Positions 45,533 through 56,178 of a stretch of 56,261 nt of DNA are shown here, piece after piece. Below the pieces are notes generated by a model that did not search any database, had not been told where the DNA came from, and was given only the letters and a program-made list of their open reading frames with translations. The position numbers and the translations under genes are program-made. Each line of letters opens with the position of its first letter. Position 1 is the first letter of the stretch. Source of the DNA: Chlorobium sp. (lineage in GTDB: Bacteria > Bacteroidota > Chlorobiia > Chlorobiales > Chlorobiaceae); assembly GCA_005843815.1 (NCBI GenBank), contig SZYA01000021.1, forward strand, positions 1 through 56,261, written 5' to 3'.

Positions 45533-46576
45533 TTATACAGAGCTCACCAAGCCCCGGATTTTTTCCAGTGCAAGCAGCATATCTTCGGGTAGTGGTGCTG
45601 TAAAAGAGAGTGTCTCACGGCTGGTGGGCTGCTGAAAGGAGAGGGTTTCGGCGTGCAGTGCCTGGCGCGGCAGCAGCTCAAGCAGGTTTTTGACGAAGCC
45701 TTCGCTTTTGCTGAAGGGGAGGGTGCGCAGTGAGGCCCCTCCGTAGGTTTCATCACCAAGGATCTGGTGGCCAAGGTGTTGCAGGTGTGCCCTGATCTGG
45801 TGGGTTCGTCCCGTATGCAGGGTGAGCGAGAGCAGCGAAAACCAGTGGAGATTTTCGGTGATGCTGTAGTCCGTGATGGCCGTTTTTCCATCCTTTCCTT
45901 CGTAGGGAAAATTTGCCATCACCTTCCGGTCTCTTTTCGACCGCCCGATATTGGTTGTTATGGTGCCTGAGGGAGGGTTGGGAACTCCCCACACCATTGC
46001 TTTATAGATCTTTATCACTTTGCGATCAGCGAACTGGCGGGCAAGACGGTGGAGAGCCACAGGATTTTTTGCGACAATGATAAGTCCTGAGGTGTTCTTG
46101 TCGAGCCGGTGTACAATGCCGGGGCGCAGTTCTGACTTGTCGAGCTCCTCGGCATCCTTGCCGATGTGGTGCAGAATCGCGTTGGCCAGCGTGCCCGTCC
46201 AGTTGCCGAATGCCGGATGAACAACCATGCCCGGTTTTTTATTGATAACCATCAGATCATTATCTTCGTACATGATCTCAATCGGAATATCTTCCGGTGC
46301 CAGTTCCGGTGCGGGTGGCCGAAGAAAGGTCATCTGAATAACATCGCATGATTTGATGTGGTAATTCGATTTGACGATTTTTTCATTGACCAGCACCCGC
46401 CCCTCTTCGATTGCCTCCTGCACCTTGTTGCGCGTGGCGTTTTCCACCTGGCGTGTCAGGTATTGGTCAATGCGCATTGGGGTTTGCACGCGGCTGACCT
46501 GAAGGGTGAGTTTTTTTGGTTCAAGAGGAGTCTCTTCCACCGATTCCGATTCGTTTTTAATCAACTGTTTTTGCAT
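45533..46576 (-). CDS. rluD: RluD/RluA-family 23S rRNA pseudouridine synthase
   Basis: A 347-residue enzyme with an N-terminal S4 RNA-binding domain (MRIDQYLTRQVENATRNKVQ, about residues 33-90) and a pseudouridine synthase domain. The catalytic Asp lies in GIVHRLDKNTSGLIIVAK. Typical family segments are KKPGMVVHPA, KIYKAMVWG and LHTGRTHQIRAHLQHLGHQI. Length and S4 domain fit RluD (positions 1911, 1915 and 1917 in E. coli 23S rRNA), but RluC-type specificity is possible. The ATG at 46576 (MQKQLIKNE) is preferred over a 21-residue upstream extension. It is divergent from bchI. Confidence 0.9.
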   Translation of the reverse strand: MQKQLIKNESESVEETPLEPKKLTLQVSRVQTPMRIDQYLTRQVENATRNKVQEAIEEGRVLVNEKIVKSNYHIKSCDVIQMTFLRPPAPELAPEDIPIEIMYEDNDLMVINKKPGMVVHPAFGNWTGTLANAILHHIGKDAEELDKSELRPGIVHRLDKNTSGLIIVAKNPVALHRLARQFADRKVIKIYKAMVWGVPNPPSGTITTNIGRSKRDRKVMANFPYEGKDGKTAITDYSITENLHWFSLLSLTLHTGRTHQIRAHLQHLGHQILGDETYGGASLRTLPFSKSEGFVKNLLELLPRQALHAETLSFQQPTSRETLSFTAPLPEDMLLALEKIRGLVSSV

Positions 46577-46800
46577 TTTCCAAAACTTGAACACTATCGC
46601 CAGAACACTTGCGGAGTCAGTATAACAAAACCATACCATATCTGCTATGTTCTTTGGTATATCGCCTTGAGGTTACTGCTGAACTGCTGGCCGGGACGGA
46701 GCAAGCCCCGTCAAACCCTCTTAAAGTGTAAAAGAGGCCCTGTAAAATGCTTTGCGCATGGTAACTTTTTGAAAACCATTTTCTATTGTCTTTTCAAAAG

Positions 46801-46825
46801 TATAAATTAGGCCTCTATAAATTAG
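46801..46825. promoter_or_regulatory. Direct repeat TATAAATTAG upstream of bchI
   Basis: The 10-base unit occurs twice with a 15-base period (46801-46810 and 46816-46825), about 30 bases before the bchI start. It could contain -10-like TATAAA boxes or paired sites for a regulator of bacteriochlorophyll synthesis. No known factor is assigned. Confidence 0.35.
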
Positions 46826-46853
46826 CTTCTAAACAGTAAGCCTTTTCCGGTGA

Positions 46854-48047
46854 ATGAGTTCACAGGCGGAGGTATCAACCAAACGACCAATTATGACTCA
46901 GACTGAACCAGTTGCAAAAAAAACTGCTGCAAAAAAACCAGTTGCGGCAAAGGCAAAGGCAGTATCAGAGGCGAAGGCAGTCAAGCCATCTGCAAAAAAG
47001 AGGTCTGGCCAGGCATTTCCTTTTACCGCAATTGTTGGTCAAGAGGAGATGAAACTCAGTCTGATTCTCAATATTATTGACTCGAGAATTGGTGGTGTGC
47101 TTGTTATGGGCCACAGGGGTACAGGAAAGAGTACTACCGTGAGGGCGCTTGCTGAAGTGCTTCCGTTTATCGAAAGGGTTGCCGGTGATACCTATAATCG
47201 TACGGTTGAACAGTATATTGAGGGTGAAGAGGATAAAAAAGGTAGCAAGGCAATTGATCCTGCAACGCTCAAGGTAGAGCAGATTCCGGTTCCGGTGGTT
47301 GATCTTCCGCTTGGCGCTACCGAAGACCGTGTTTGCGGTACCATCGATATCGAACAGGCTCTGACCAGCGGTGTGAAGGCTTTTGAGCCTGGTCTTCTTG
47401 CGCAGGCGAACCGTGGCTTCCTCTATATTGATGAGGTGAACCTGCTTGATGATCACCTTGTCGATGTTCTGCTCGATGTTGCTGCCAGCGGCAGAAACGT
47501 CGTTGAACGTGAAGGTATCAGTATTCGTCACCCTGCGCGTTTTGTGCTTGTGGGCTCAGGTAACCCTGAAGAGGGCGAGCTTCGTCCTCAGCTTCTTGAT
47601 CGTTTTGGTCTTCATGCCCGTATCATCACGATTCTTGATATTGAGAAAAGAGTTGCTATTGTCAAACTTCGCCGTGAGTTTGACGACGACCCTGATGCGT
47701 TTATGCATAAATACAACAAGGAGCAGCTGAAGCTTCAGAAGAAGATTCAGACCGCTAAAGATCTGTTGCCGCAAGTGACCATGACCGACGAGGTGCTCAC
47801 CGATATTGCCAAGCTCTGTATGAACCTTGGTATTGATGGTCATCGCGGTGAACTCACCATTACCCGTACTGCCCATGCCCATGCCGCATACAAGGGAGAG
47901 ACTGTGGTGACCATGCAGCATGTCAAGGAGATTGCAGGGCTCTGTCTGCGCCATCGTCTGCGTAAAGATCCTCTGGAGACCCTTGATGCTGGTGAAAAAA
48001 TTGATCGTGAACTCGCTAAAATCCTTGGAGAAGCGGAAGCTGTATAA
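46854..48047 (+). CDS. bchI: Magnesium chelatase subunit I (AAA+ ATPase)
   Basis: A 397-residue AAA+ ATPase. With BchD and a BchH-type subunit it inserts Mg2+ into protoporphyrin IX, the entry step of bacteriochlorophyll synthesis. Walker A is GHRGTGKST (residues 86-94). Walker B is FLYIDEVNLLDDHLVDVLLD, and the sensor region is VLVGSGNPEEGELRPQLLDRFG. The first ~50 residues are a Lys/Ala-rich low-complexity extension not found in typical BchI. The ATG at 46893 (MTQTEP) is an alternative start. The bchD start overlaps the stop (taATG). Confidence 0.95.
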   Translation: MSSQAEVSTKRPIMTQTEPVAKKTAAKKPVAAKAKAVSEAKAVKPSAKKRSGQAFPFTAIVGQEEMKLSLILNIIDSRIGGVLVMGHRGTGKSTTVRALAEVLPFIERVAGDTYNRTVEQYIEGEEDKKGSKAIDPATLKVEQIPVPVVDLPLGATEDRVCGTIDIEQALTSGVKAFEPGLLAQANRGFLYIDEVNLLDDHLVDVLLDVAASGRNVVEREGISIRHPARFVLVGSGNPEEGELRPQLLDRFGLHARIITILDIEKRVAIVKLRREFDDDPDAFMHKYNKEQLKLQKKIQTAKDLLPQVTMTDEVLTDIAKLCMNLGIDGHRGELTITRTAHAHAAYKGETVVTMQHVKEIAGLCLRHRLRKDPLETLDAGEKIDRELAKILGEAEAV

Positions 48048-49900
48048 TGATAGCTTTTACCGATATTGTAGGGATGGATCTGGCCAAGCAGGCGCTCATG
48101 CTGCTGGCCGTTGATTCTGAACTTGGCGGTGTTGTCATCCCTTCTGCTGTTGGGTCGGGAAAATCGACACTTGCCAGGGCGTTTGCTGATATTCTTCCTG
48201 AAAGCACCCCTTTTGTGGAGCTCCCCCTGAACGTGACCGAAGATCGTCTGATCGGTGGCGTTGACCTTGAAGCCACTCTTGCTACAGGTCTCCGCGTGGT
48301 TCAGCATGGTGTGCTCTCCAAAGCGCATGGTGGCGTGCTCTATGTGGATTCTCTCAGTCTGCTCGATAGCTCTGCTGTTTCGCATGTCATGGATGCCATG
48401 TCGCGTGGTGAAGTACTTGTTGAGCGCGAAGGGCTCAGTGAGGTGCATCCTGCGAAGTTCATGCTTGTGGGCACTTATGATCCAACCGATGGTGAGGTGC
48501 GCATGGGGCTGCTCGACCGGATTGGCATCATTGTTCCCTTTACCGCGCAGAACGACTATCGGGCTCGCAAGAAGATTGTCAAGATGGTTATGGGTACAAG
48601 GGATGCAGAAGATACTCGGGATGAGTTGAACATGCTTGCCGGTTTTATCAATGCAGCGAAAGAGCAGTTGCCGCATGTCTCCATCACTGACGATCAGATT
48701 CGGGCGCTGATTCAGACAGCCATCAGCCTTGGTGTTGAGGGAAATCGCGTTGATATTTTTACGGTTCGGGCGGCTATAGCCTCTGCGGCTCTTGCCCAAC
48801 GCAGCGATGTTGATGAGGAGGATATGAAGCAGGCCATCAAGCTGGTCCTTATCCCCCGGGCAACGCGAATGCCGGAGAAGGAGGCTGAATCGAATGAGGC
48901 GCCTCCGCAAGAGGAGATGCCACCGGAGGAGCCAGAAGCTGAGGATGAGGAGGCACCATCCGATACCCCTGATGCCGAAGCTGAAGAGGAGCAGAAGGAG
49001 ACTCCCGACATGATTGAGGAGCTGATGATGGAGGCAATTGAGATGGAGCTACCTGACAATATTCTCAATATCTCCCTGGCATCAAAGAAGAAGGCGACCA
49101 CGGGAAGCCGTGGTGAGGCGCTCAACAACAAGCGAGGCCGTTTTGTGCGATCACAGCCGGGTGAGATGCGCAGTGGCAAAGTTGCTCTTATTCCAACGCT
49201 TATCTCTGCTGCACCGTGGCAGGAGACTCGCCGCCGCGACAGCAAGATGGCTGGCAGACCAAAAACGGCGCTGCTTATCACCAAGGATGATGTCAAGATC
49301 AAGCGTTTCCGCGACAAGTCCGGCACGCTCTTTATTTTTATGGTGGATGCCTCTGGCTCCATGGCTCTGAACCGTATGCGTCAGGCGAAAGGCGCTGTAG
49401 CAAGTCTTTTGCAGAACGCCTATGTGCACCGCGACCAGGTAGCTCTTATTTCGTTTCGTGGCAAGCAGGCCCAGGTGTTGCTACCCCCATCCCAGAGCGT
49501 CGATCGCGCAAAGCGTGAGCTTGATGTTCTTCCGACTGGAGGGGGCACACCGCTTGCATCAGCCCTCTATCTTGGCTGGGAGACGGCAAAACAGGCACGC
49601 ACCAAGGGCATTACCCAGGTGATGTTTGTGCTGATTACCGATGGTCGTGGCAATATTGGCCTGCAGGCAACCTTTGACCCAACTGCGGAAAAAGCTACCA
49701 AGGAGGAGCTTGAGAAGGAGGTGGAGGCGCTCTCACTCTCCATCCAGGCTGATGGTGTTGCCGCTATCGTCATTGATACCCAGATGAACTATCTTTCGAG
49801 GGGTGAAGCACCCAAACTTGCCCAGAAGCTCGGAGGTCGCTATTTTTACCTGCCCAACGCAAAAGCCGAACAGATTGTTGAAGCAGCAATGAGCTTTTAG
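48047..49900 (+). CDS. bchD: Magnesium chelatase subunit D
   Basis: A 617-residue subunit that couples BchI ATPase to the catalytic subunit. An N-terminal AAA-like domain (about residues 1-250) has a degenerate Walker A, SAVGSGKST, and no full Walker B. Next comes a Pro/Glu-rich acidic linker (about 275-330, EEMPPEEPEAEDEEAPSDT). The C-terminal von Willebrand A domain has the metal-ion MIDAS motif VDASGSMALNRM near residue 430, followed by TGGGTPLASALYLGWE and FVLITDGRGN. It overlaps bchI by one base. A strong terminator follows. Confidence 0.95.
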   Translation: MIAFTDIVGMDLAKQALMLLAVDSELGGVVIPSAVGSGKSTLARAFADILPESTPFVELPLNVTEDRLIGGVDLEATLATGLRVVQHGVLSKAHGGVLYVDSLSLLDSSAVSHVMDAMSRGEVLVEREGLSEVHPAKFMLVGTYDPTDGEVRMGLLDRIGIIVPFTAQNDYRARKKIVKMVMGTRDAEDTRDELNMLAGFINAAKEQLPHVSITDDQIRALIQTAISLGVEGNRVDIFTVRAAIASAALAQRSDVDEEDMKQAIKLVLIPRATRMPEKEAESNEAPPQEEMPPEEPEAEDEEAPSDTPDAEAEEEQKETPDMIEELMMEAIEMELPDNILNISLASKKKATTGSRGEALNNKRGRFVRSQPGEMRSGKVALIPTLISAAPWQETRRRDSKMAGRPKTALLITKDDVKIKRFRDKSGTLFIFMVDASGSMALNRMRQAKGAVASLLQNAYVHRDQVALISFRGKQAQVLLPPSQSVDRAKRELDVLPTGGGTPLASALYLGWETAKQARTKGITQVMFVLITDGRGNIGLQATFDPTAEKATKEELEKEVEALSLSIQADGVAAIVIDTQMNYLSRGEAPKLAQKLGGRYFYLPNAKAEQIVEAAMSF

Positions 49901-49929
49901 GCGCGACGGTACATACCTATACGTCAAAG

Positions 49930-49965
49930 GACGTTGCCTTCTATTTGGGGCAACGTCTTTTTTTT
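49930..49965 (+). terminator. Rho-independent terminator after bchID
   Basis: Stem arms GACGTTGCC and GGCAACGTC (9 bases, perfect) flank a 10-base loop, followed at once by eight T. It lies 30 bases after bchD and separates it from the BchH-family gene, which must therefore have its own promoter or rely on read-through. Confidence 0.93.
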
Positions 49966-50022
49966 GCCTAAATGACATCCCTGTGATCGGATTCAAATCA
50001 GGTATAGCTATTTTACGTTAAT

Positions 50023-50040
50023 ATTATTCGGCAGAATAAT
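50023..50040. promoter_or_regulatory. Palindrome in the BchH-family gene promoter region
   Basis: The arms ATTATTC and GAATAAT (7 bases, perfect) flank GGCA, 113 bases before the gene start. Its position after the terminator and before the gene makes it a candidate operator for control of the large chelatase subunit. The binding protein is unknown. Confidence 0.4.
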
Positions 50041-50152
50041 CACCGAGAGCGTTGTCGGAAAGCTCATTTCGGAATTATTCCCCTTCTTTTATACATTAGG
50101 GTTATGCCGTTTTAATCTCGCGTTATGAACGTGACACTCTAATTTGTATACC

Positions 50153-53100
50153 ATGTCTCATCTTCGTAAAATTGTTGCTGTTGTTGGCCTTGAGCAGTAC
50201 AACGCCGGTCTCTGGAAAAAAATCAAGGGGCTTCTTGCCAGCGAAGCTGAACTGACCCAGTTGAGTGATATTGATCTGGAAAAAAAGAATCCTGAAGCAG
50301 CGAAAGCAATTCAGGAGGCCGATTGTGTTTTTATGAGCATGATCAACTTCAAGGAGCAGATCGACTGGTTTAAGCAGCAGCTCGAGCTGGCCACCAATGA
50401 GAAGACCATTTTTATTTTTGAGTCTATGCCTGAAGCGATGGCTCTGACCAAAGTGGGGAGTTATTCCGTCGGTGATGGAAAGGCCGGGATGCCCGATATG
50501 GTTAAAAAAGTGGCGAAAATGCTGGTGAAGGGGCGCGATGAGGATGCCCTTTACGGCTACATGAAGCTGATGAAAATCATGCGCACCATTTTGCCGCTTG
50601 TGCCCAACAAGGCCAAGGATTTCAAGAACTGGCTCATGGTCTACTCCTATTGGATGCAGCCGACAGCGGAGAATATCGCCAACATGTTCCGGCTGATTCT
50701 TCGTGAATATTTTAATGAGCCGGTCAAGGTCGGGGCGATTGTTGATGTGCCGAATATGGGGATTTACCATCCCGATGCGCCAGCATACTTCACTGATATC
50801 AAGAGTTATAAAAACTGGCAGAAAAAGCGCGGGATAAATATGGACAAGGGGCAGAAAATTGGACTCCTCTTTTTCCGCAAACATCTGCTGCAGGAGAAAA
50901 CCTACATCGACAACACCATTCGAGTGTTGGAAAAGCAGGGGATTCGTCTGTTTCCATCGTTTGTGATGGGAGTTGAGGGTCATGTTCTTGTGCGGGACTG
51001 GCTGGTCAAGGAGAATATTGATCTTCTGATTAATATGATGGGTTTTGGGCTTGTGGGTGGTCCTGCCGGCTCAACCAAGCCGGGCATTGCGGCCGAAGCA
51101 CGTCATGAAATCATGACAAAACTGGATGTACCCTATATGGTGGCCCAGCCTCTTTTGACCCAAGGGTTTGAGTCATGGAAAGAGCTTGGAGTCTCTCCGA
51201 TGCAAATCACCTTCACCTATGCTATTCCTGAAATGGATGGTGCTATCTCCCCCGTGATACTTGGAGCTTTGCAGGATGGCAAGATTGAGACTGTCCACGA
51301 GCGTCTCGAACGGCTGGCTCTTCTGGTCAGCAAGTTTCTTCGGCTGCGGGCGACAGCAAATCGTGACAAGAAGGTGGCATTTATTGTCTATGACTATCCT
51401 CCCGGTCTTGGCAAAAAAGCCACAGCAGCGCTGCTTGATGTTCCGAGGACACTCTTTGCCACCCTGCAGAGGCTCAAAAAAGAGGGGTATAATGTCGGCA
51501 AGCTTCCCGAATCATCTGATGCTCTCTTTGAGGCGATTGATCGGGCAACTGAGTACCAGATCATGCAGCATAAGCCTGATGCTGTGAAGGTGAGTTATGA
51601 TGGATTTAAAGTGTTGACCACGTCGAGGGAGCGTGAGCGAATTGAGGAGCGGTGGCAGAAATTTCCTGGTGAGATTGTGCCGATTGGCGATCATGATGTT
51701 TTTGTGGGGGGGCTGCGATTTGGCAACATCTTTATTGGTGTTCAACCCCGTATCGGCGTGCAGGGTGACCCCATGCGCTTGCTTTTTGACAAGTCAAACA
51801 CGCCGCATCACCAGTATATTGCCTTTTACCGCTGGATAAGCCGGGAATTTGAGGCACATGCCATGGTGCATGTGGGAATGCATGGTTCGGTTGAGTGGAT
51901 GCCGGGACTGCAGACAGGTCTTACCGGTGACTGCTGGCCGGATGCCCTGCTCGGGGAGGTGCCGCATTTTTACATCTATCCGGTCAATAACCCCAGTGAA
52001 TCAACCATTGCCAAACGGCGTGGTCTTGCCACCATGGTCTCCCATGTGGTGCCACCCCTCTCTCGTGCTGGTCTCTACAAGGAGCTGCCTGCACTGAAAG
52101 AGCTGCTGGTCGATTTTCGTGAGAGGAATCTTGCGGCATCCGGTTCGTTTGAAGGTCAGGGTGACGGTTCGGGTATTGAGGAGGCGGTTATGCAGAAAGC
52201 GGAGCTGCTCAATTTGACTGACGACTGTCCCCGCCGTGAACAGGAGGGGTTCGCCGATTATGTCAGCCGCCTGTATATCTATATTAGCGAGCTTGAAAAC
52301 CGCCTTATCTCCAATTCACTCCACGTCTTCGGTGAGGCAAGTCCTCCCGAGGCACAGATTATTACGGTTACCGAAACGCTGAAAAACCGTGAAGAGGATT
52401 CAAGGACGTTACCGTCGCTTCTCATGAGCGCATCGGGCAAGAACGGTCATTTCAGCAGTTATGAAGAGCTGAGTAGTCGGTCGAGAAAGGGCGAAGAGGA
52501 GGCTATCCGCCTGCGGGAGTGGGTTGACGGTGCCTGCAGGGATTTTGTTCAGCAGGCGCTGTTTGACCGCAAAAATGTCTTGTCGGCCTTTGCCTCGGTA
52601 ACTGGAGGAGCCACACTTCCTGTTGAGTATACTCCCTTTGTTGAGCAGTTGATCAGGGAGGGCTCTCAGCTCCTCTTTGCGCTGCGCGATAATACTGGTG
52701 AGATGGATGCTCTCATGAAGGTGCTTGATGGTCGCTATATCTCTTCGGGGCCGGGTGGTGACCTTGTTCGTGACGGCGTGAATGTGCTCCCTTCCGGTCG
52801 TAACATTCACTCCATTGATCCGTGGAGGATTCCGTCTGTGCTTGCCTTCAAGCGTGGCTCGCTCATTGCCGACAGTATCGTTAAAAAGCATCTGGAGGAG
52901 AGTGGGGGCGAGTATCCAGAAACCATTGCCCAAGTGCTCTGGGGGCTTGATACTATCAAGACCAAGGGAGAGGCTGTCGCGGTGGTGATCAGGCTGCTTG
53001 GCGCTGAACCGGCGTACGATGCGTTTGGTAAAATCAGCCACTACAGTCTTGTGCCGCTTGAGAAGCTGCGCCGTCCCCGTATTGATGTGCTCATGCAGCT

Positions 53101-53989
53101 CAGCCCTATTTTCCGCGATGCGTTTGGGCTGCTTATGGATCAGCTCGACCGGCTTGTCAAAGAGGCGGCCAAAGCTGATGAGCCGGAGGAGATGAACTTT
53201 GTTAAAAAACATGTTAATGAGGCGCTTGCCTCCGGGATGGAGTTGGAGAGTGCAACGGCTCGCCAGTTTACCCAGGCACCGGGCGCTTATGGCACCTATG
53301 TGGATGACATGATTGAGGATTCAGCATGGGAGACGGAAAACGATCTTGACGATCTCTTTATTCGTCGCAACTCCAGCGCTTATGGCGGTGGCCGGAAAGG
53401 GGGGAATGAATCAGCAATTTTGCAGAAAATGCTTGGCTCGGTTGACCGGGTGGTGCATCAGGTTGACTCCACCGAATTTGGGATTTCCGATATTGATCAT
53501 TACTTCTCATCATCCGGCTCACTGCAGCTTGCTGCACGTCGCCGGAACACGAAGGGTGGCGATATCAAGCTCAACTATGTTGAGTCGTTTACCTCCGATA
53601 TCAAGGTTGATGATGCCGAAAAATCGCTCCGCATTGAATACCGTTCAAAACTGCTCAATCCCAAGTGGTTTGAGGGAATGCTCAAGCATGGCCACAGCGG
53701 TGCCGGTGAAATCAGCAACCGTGTCACCTACATGCTTGGCTGGGATGCAGTCACCAAGAGTGTGGACGACTGGGTCTATAAAAAAACCGCAGAGACCTAC
53801 GCGCTTGATCCCGAGATGAGGGAGCGGCTTGCAACCCTCAATCCGCAGGCCATCAAGAATATTGTCGGTCGTATGCTTGAAGCGCATGGTCGCGGTATGT
53901 GGAAAGCTGATCAGAATATGATTGATGAGCTGCAGGAGATTTACGCCGATCTTGAGGATCGGCTGGAGGGGATGACTGACGACAAATAG
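50153..53989 (+). CDS. bchH: Magnesium chelatase large subunit, BchH family (probably the BchT paralogue)
   Basis: A 1278-residue BchH/CobN-family protein, the catalytic subunit that binds protoporphyrin IX and receives Mg2+. It begins HLRKIVAVVGLEQYNAGLW. Family signatures include GLVGGPAGSTKPGIAAEARH, YDYPPGLGKKATAALLDVP, MVHVGMHGSVEWMPGLQTGL and ALPSGRNIHSIDPWRIPS-like sequence (here VLPSGRNIHSIDPWRIPS). Green sulfur bacteria have three paralogues (BchH, BchS, BchT). In Chlorobaculum tepidum bchT is the one next to bchI and bchD, so position favours BchT here, although sequence alone does not decide. The ATG at 50153 is preferred over the TTG at 50144. Confidence 0.93.
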   Translation: MSHLRKIVAVVGLEQYNAGLWKKIKGLLASEAELTQLSDIDLEKKNPEAAKAIQEADCVFMSMINFKEQIDWFKQQLELATNEKTIFIFESMPEAMALTKVGSYSVGDGKAGMPDMVKKVAKMLVKGRDEDALYGYMKLMKIMRTILPLVPNKAKDFKNWLMVYSYWMQPTAENIANMFRLILREYFNEPVKVGAIVDVPNMGIYHPDAPAYFTDIKSYKNWQKKRGINMDKGQKIGLLFFRKHLLQEKTYIDNTIRVLEKQGIRLFPSFVMGVEGHVLVRDWLVKENIDLLINMMGFGLVGGPAGSTKPGIAAEARHEIMTKLDVPYMVAQPLLTQGFESWKELGVSPMQITFTYAIPEMDGAISPVILGALQDGKIETVHERLERLALLVSKFLRLRATANRDKKVAFIVYDYPPGLGKKATAALLDVPRTLFATLQRLKKEGYNVGKLPESSDALFEAIDRATEYQIMQHKPDAVKVSYDGFKVLTTSRERERIEERWQKFPGEIVPIGDHDVFVGGLRFGNIFIGVQPRIGVQGDPMRLLFDKSNTPHHQYIAFYRWISREFEAHAMVHVGMHGSVEWMPGLQTGLTGDCWPDALLGEVPHFYIYPVNNPSESTIAKRRGLATMVSHVVPPLSRAGLYKELPALKELLVDFRERNLAASGSFEGQGDGSGIEEAVMQKAELLNLTDDCPRREQEGFADYVSRLYIYISELENRLISNSLHVFGEASPPEAQIITVTETLKNREEDSRTLPSLLMSASGKNGHFSSYEELSSRSRKGEEEAIRLREWVDGACRDFVQQALFDRKNVLSAFASVTGGATLPVEYTPFVEQLIREGSQLLFALRDNTGEMDALMKVLDGRYISSGPGGDLVRDGVNVLPSGRNIHSIDPWRIPSVLAFKRGSLIADSIVKKHLEESGGEYPETIAQVLWGLDTIKTKGEAVAVVIRLLGAEPAYDAFGKISHYSLVPLEKLRRPRIDVLMQLSPIFRDAFGLLMDQLDRLVKEAAKADEPEEMNFVKKHVNEALASGMELESATARQFTQAPGAYGTYVDDMIEDSAWETENDLDDLFIRRNSSAYGGGRKGGNESAILQKMLGSVDRVVHQVDSTEFGISDIDHYFSSSGSLQLAARRRNTKGGDIKLNYVESFTSDIKVDDAEKSLRIEYRSKLLNPKWFEGMLKHGHSGAGEISNRVTYMLGWDAVTKSVDDWVYKKTAETYALDPEMRERLATLNPQAIKNIVGRMLEAHGRGMWKADQNMIDELQEIYADLEDRLEGMTDDK

Positions 53990-54081
53990 CTTGTAATGGC
54001 TGGGGCCGTTGCCTGCCTGGAGTTGCAAACCTGGTTAGTCAATCATGGAGTTGTGTATGGAATTTTTAAACGAACGATAAA

Positions 54082-54348
54082 ATGTGGAGGTTTTTGATAT
54101 GGGTCCAGTCTAATCCCGAAAATATGGTGAAAGCTGCCGTAGGAGTTGCAGGCGGTGCGGCTTTGATTGCTCCTGCCGCTCCAGTTTTTGCACCGGTTGC
54201 CATGCCTGCGTTGCATGGCCTTGCCGGTATTGCTGTGGTGGGGCTTGGTATTTTTGCTGTTGGTTCGCTTGTGGTTAAAACGGCAGGAGCGCTGAGCAGC
54301 ATAGGTAATCTTATGACACCAAAGGGTGACGGCAAGGCCGTCGGTTGA
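54082..54348 (+). CDS. Small hydrophobic protein of unknown function
   Basis: An 88-residue protein with two hydrophobic stretches: AAVGVAGGAALIAPAAPVFA and LAGIAVVGLGIFAVGSLVV. No family is recognised. It lies 92 bases after the BchH-family gene and may be a small membrane or chlorosome-envelope protein (inference from context only). The start is doubtful. The ATG at 54082 has no ribosome site, while GGAGG at 54086-54090 is ideally placed for an ATG at 54099 in another frame that stops after four codons (MGPV). One inserted base near 54105 would explain this. Confidence 0.55.
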   Translation: MWRFLIWVQSNPENMVKAAVGVAGGAALIAPAAPVFAPVAMPALHGLAGIAVVGLGIFAVGSLVVKTAGALSSIGNLMTPKGDGKAVG

Positions 54349-54394
54349 GCAGAGGTATTACGATTTGTCTATTTTCCTGTGGTTTTTTTAAGTG

Positions 54395-54431
54395 CTCTGA
54401 AGGGTAAGCGGTAATCACTTGCCCTTCAGAG
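54395..54431. terminator. Long hairpin between convergent genes
   Basis: The 14-base arms CTCTGAAGGGTAAG and CTTGCCCTTCAGAG pair fully, with one G-U, around a 9-base loop. It sits between the small hydrophobic gene and the convergent guaB end. No T-run follows on either strand, so it is a transcript-end hairpin without a classic U-tract. Confidence 0.55.
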
Positions 54432-54460
54432 GCCTTGGAGCCCTGCCGCTGTCTCCCTCC

Positions 54461-56002
<1,542 letters not shown>

Positions 56003-56178
56003 TTACAAAAAATGAGCGTAGAACGACAATTTAATAGCTCTTTCGATCAACCTGCTAAAAGTACAGTGCAACAGCCGGGTGAAATAATATCATCATGGAA
56101 TTAGCGATACTCTGCCGGAATACTTTTGAAAATCAAAAATAGAATGTAAATTCCGAACCTTTTTCCCTTACAAGATAC

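Noticed and set aside
46681..46740. Two small hairpins between rluD and bchI as terminators or riboswitch
   Set aside because: Arms of only five or six bases with no T-run and no conserved riboswitch core; they can arise by chance.
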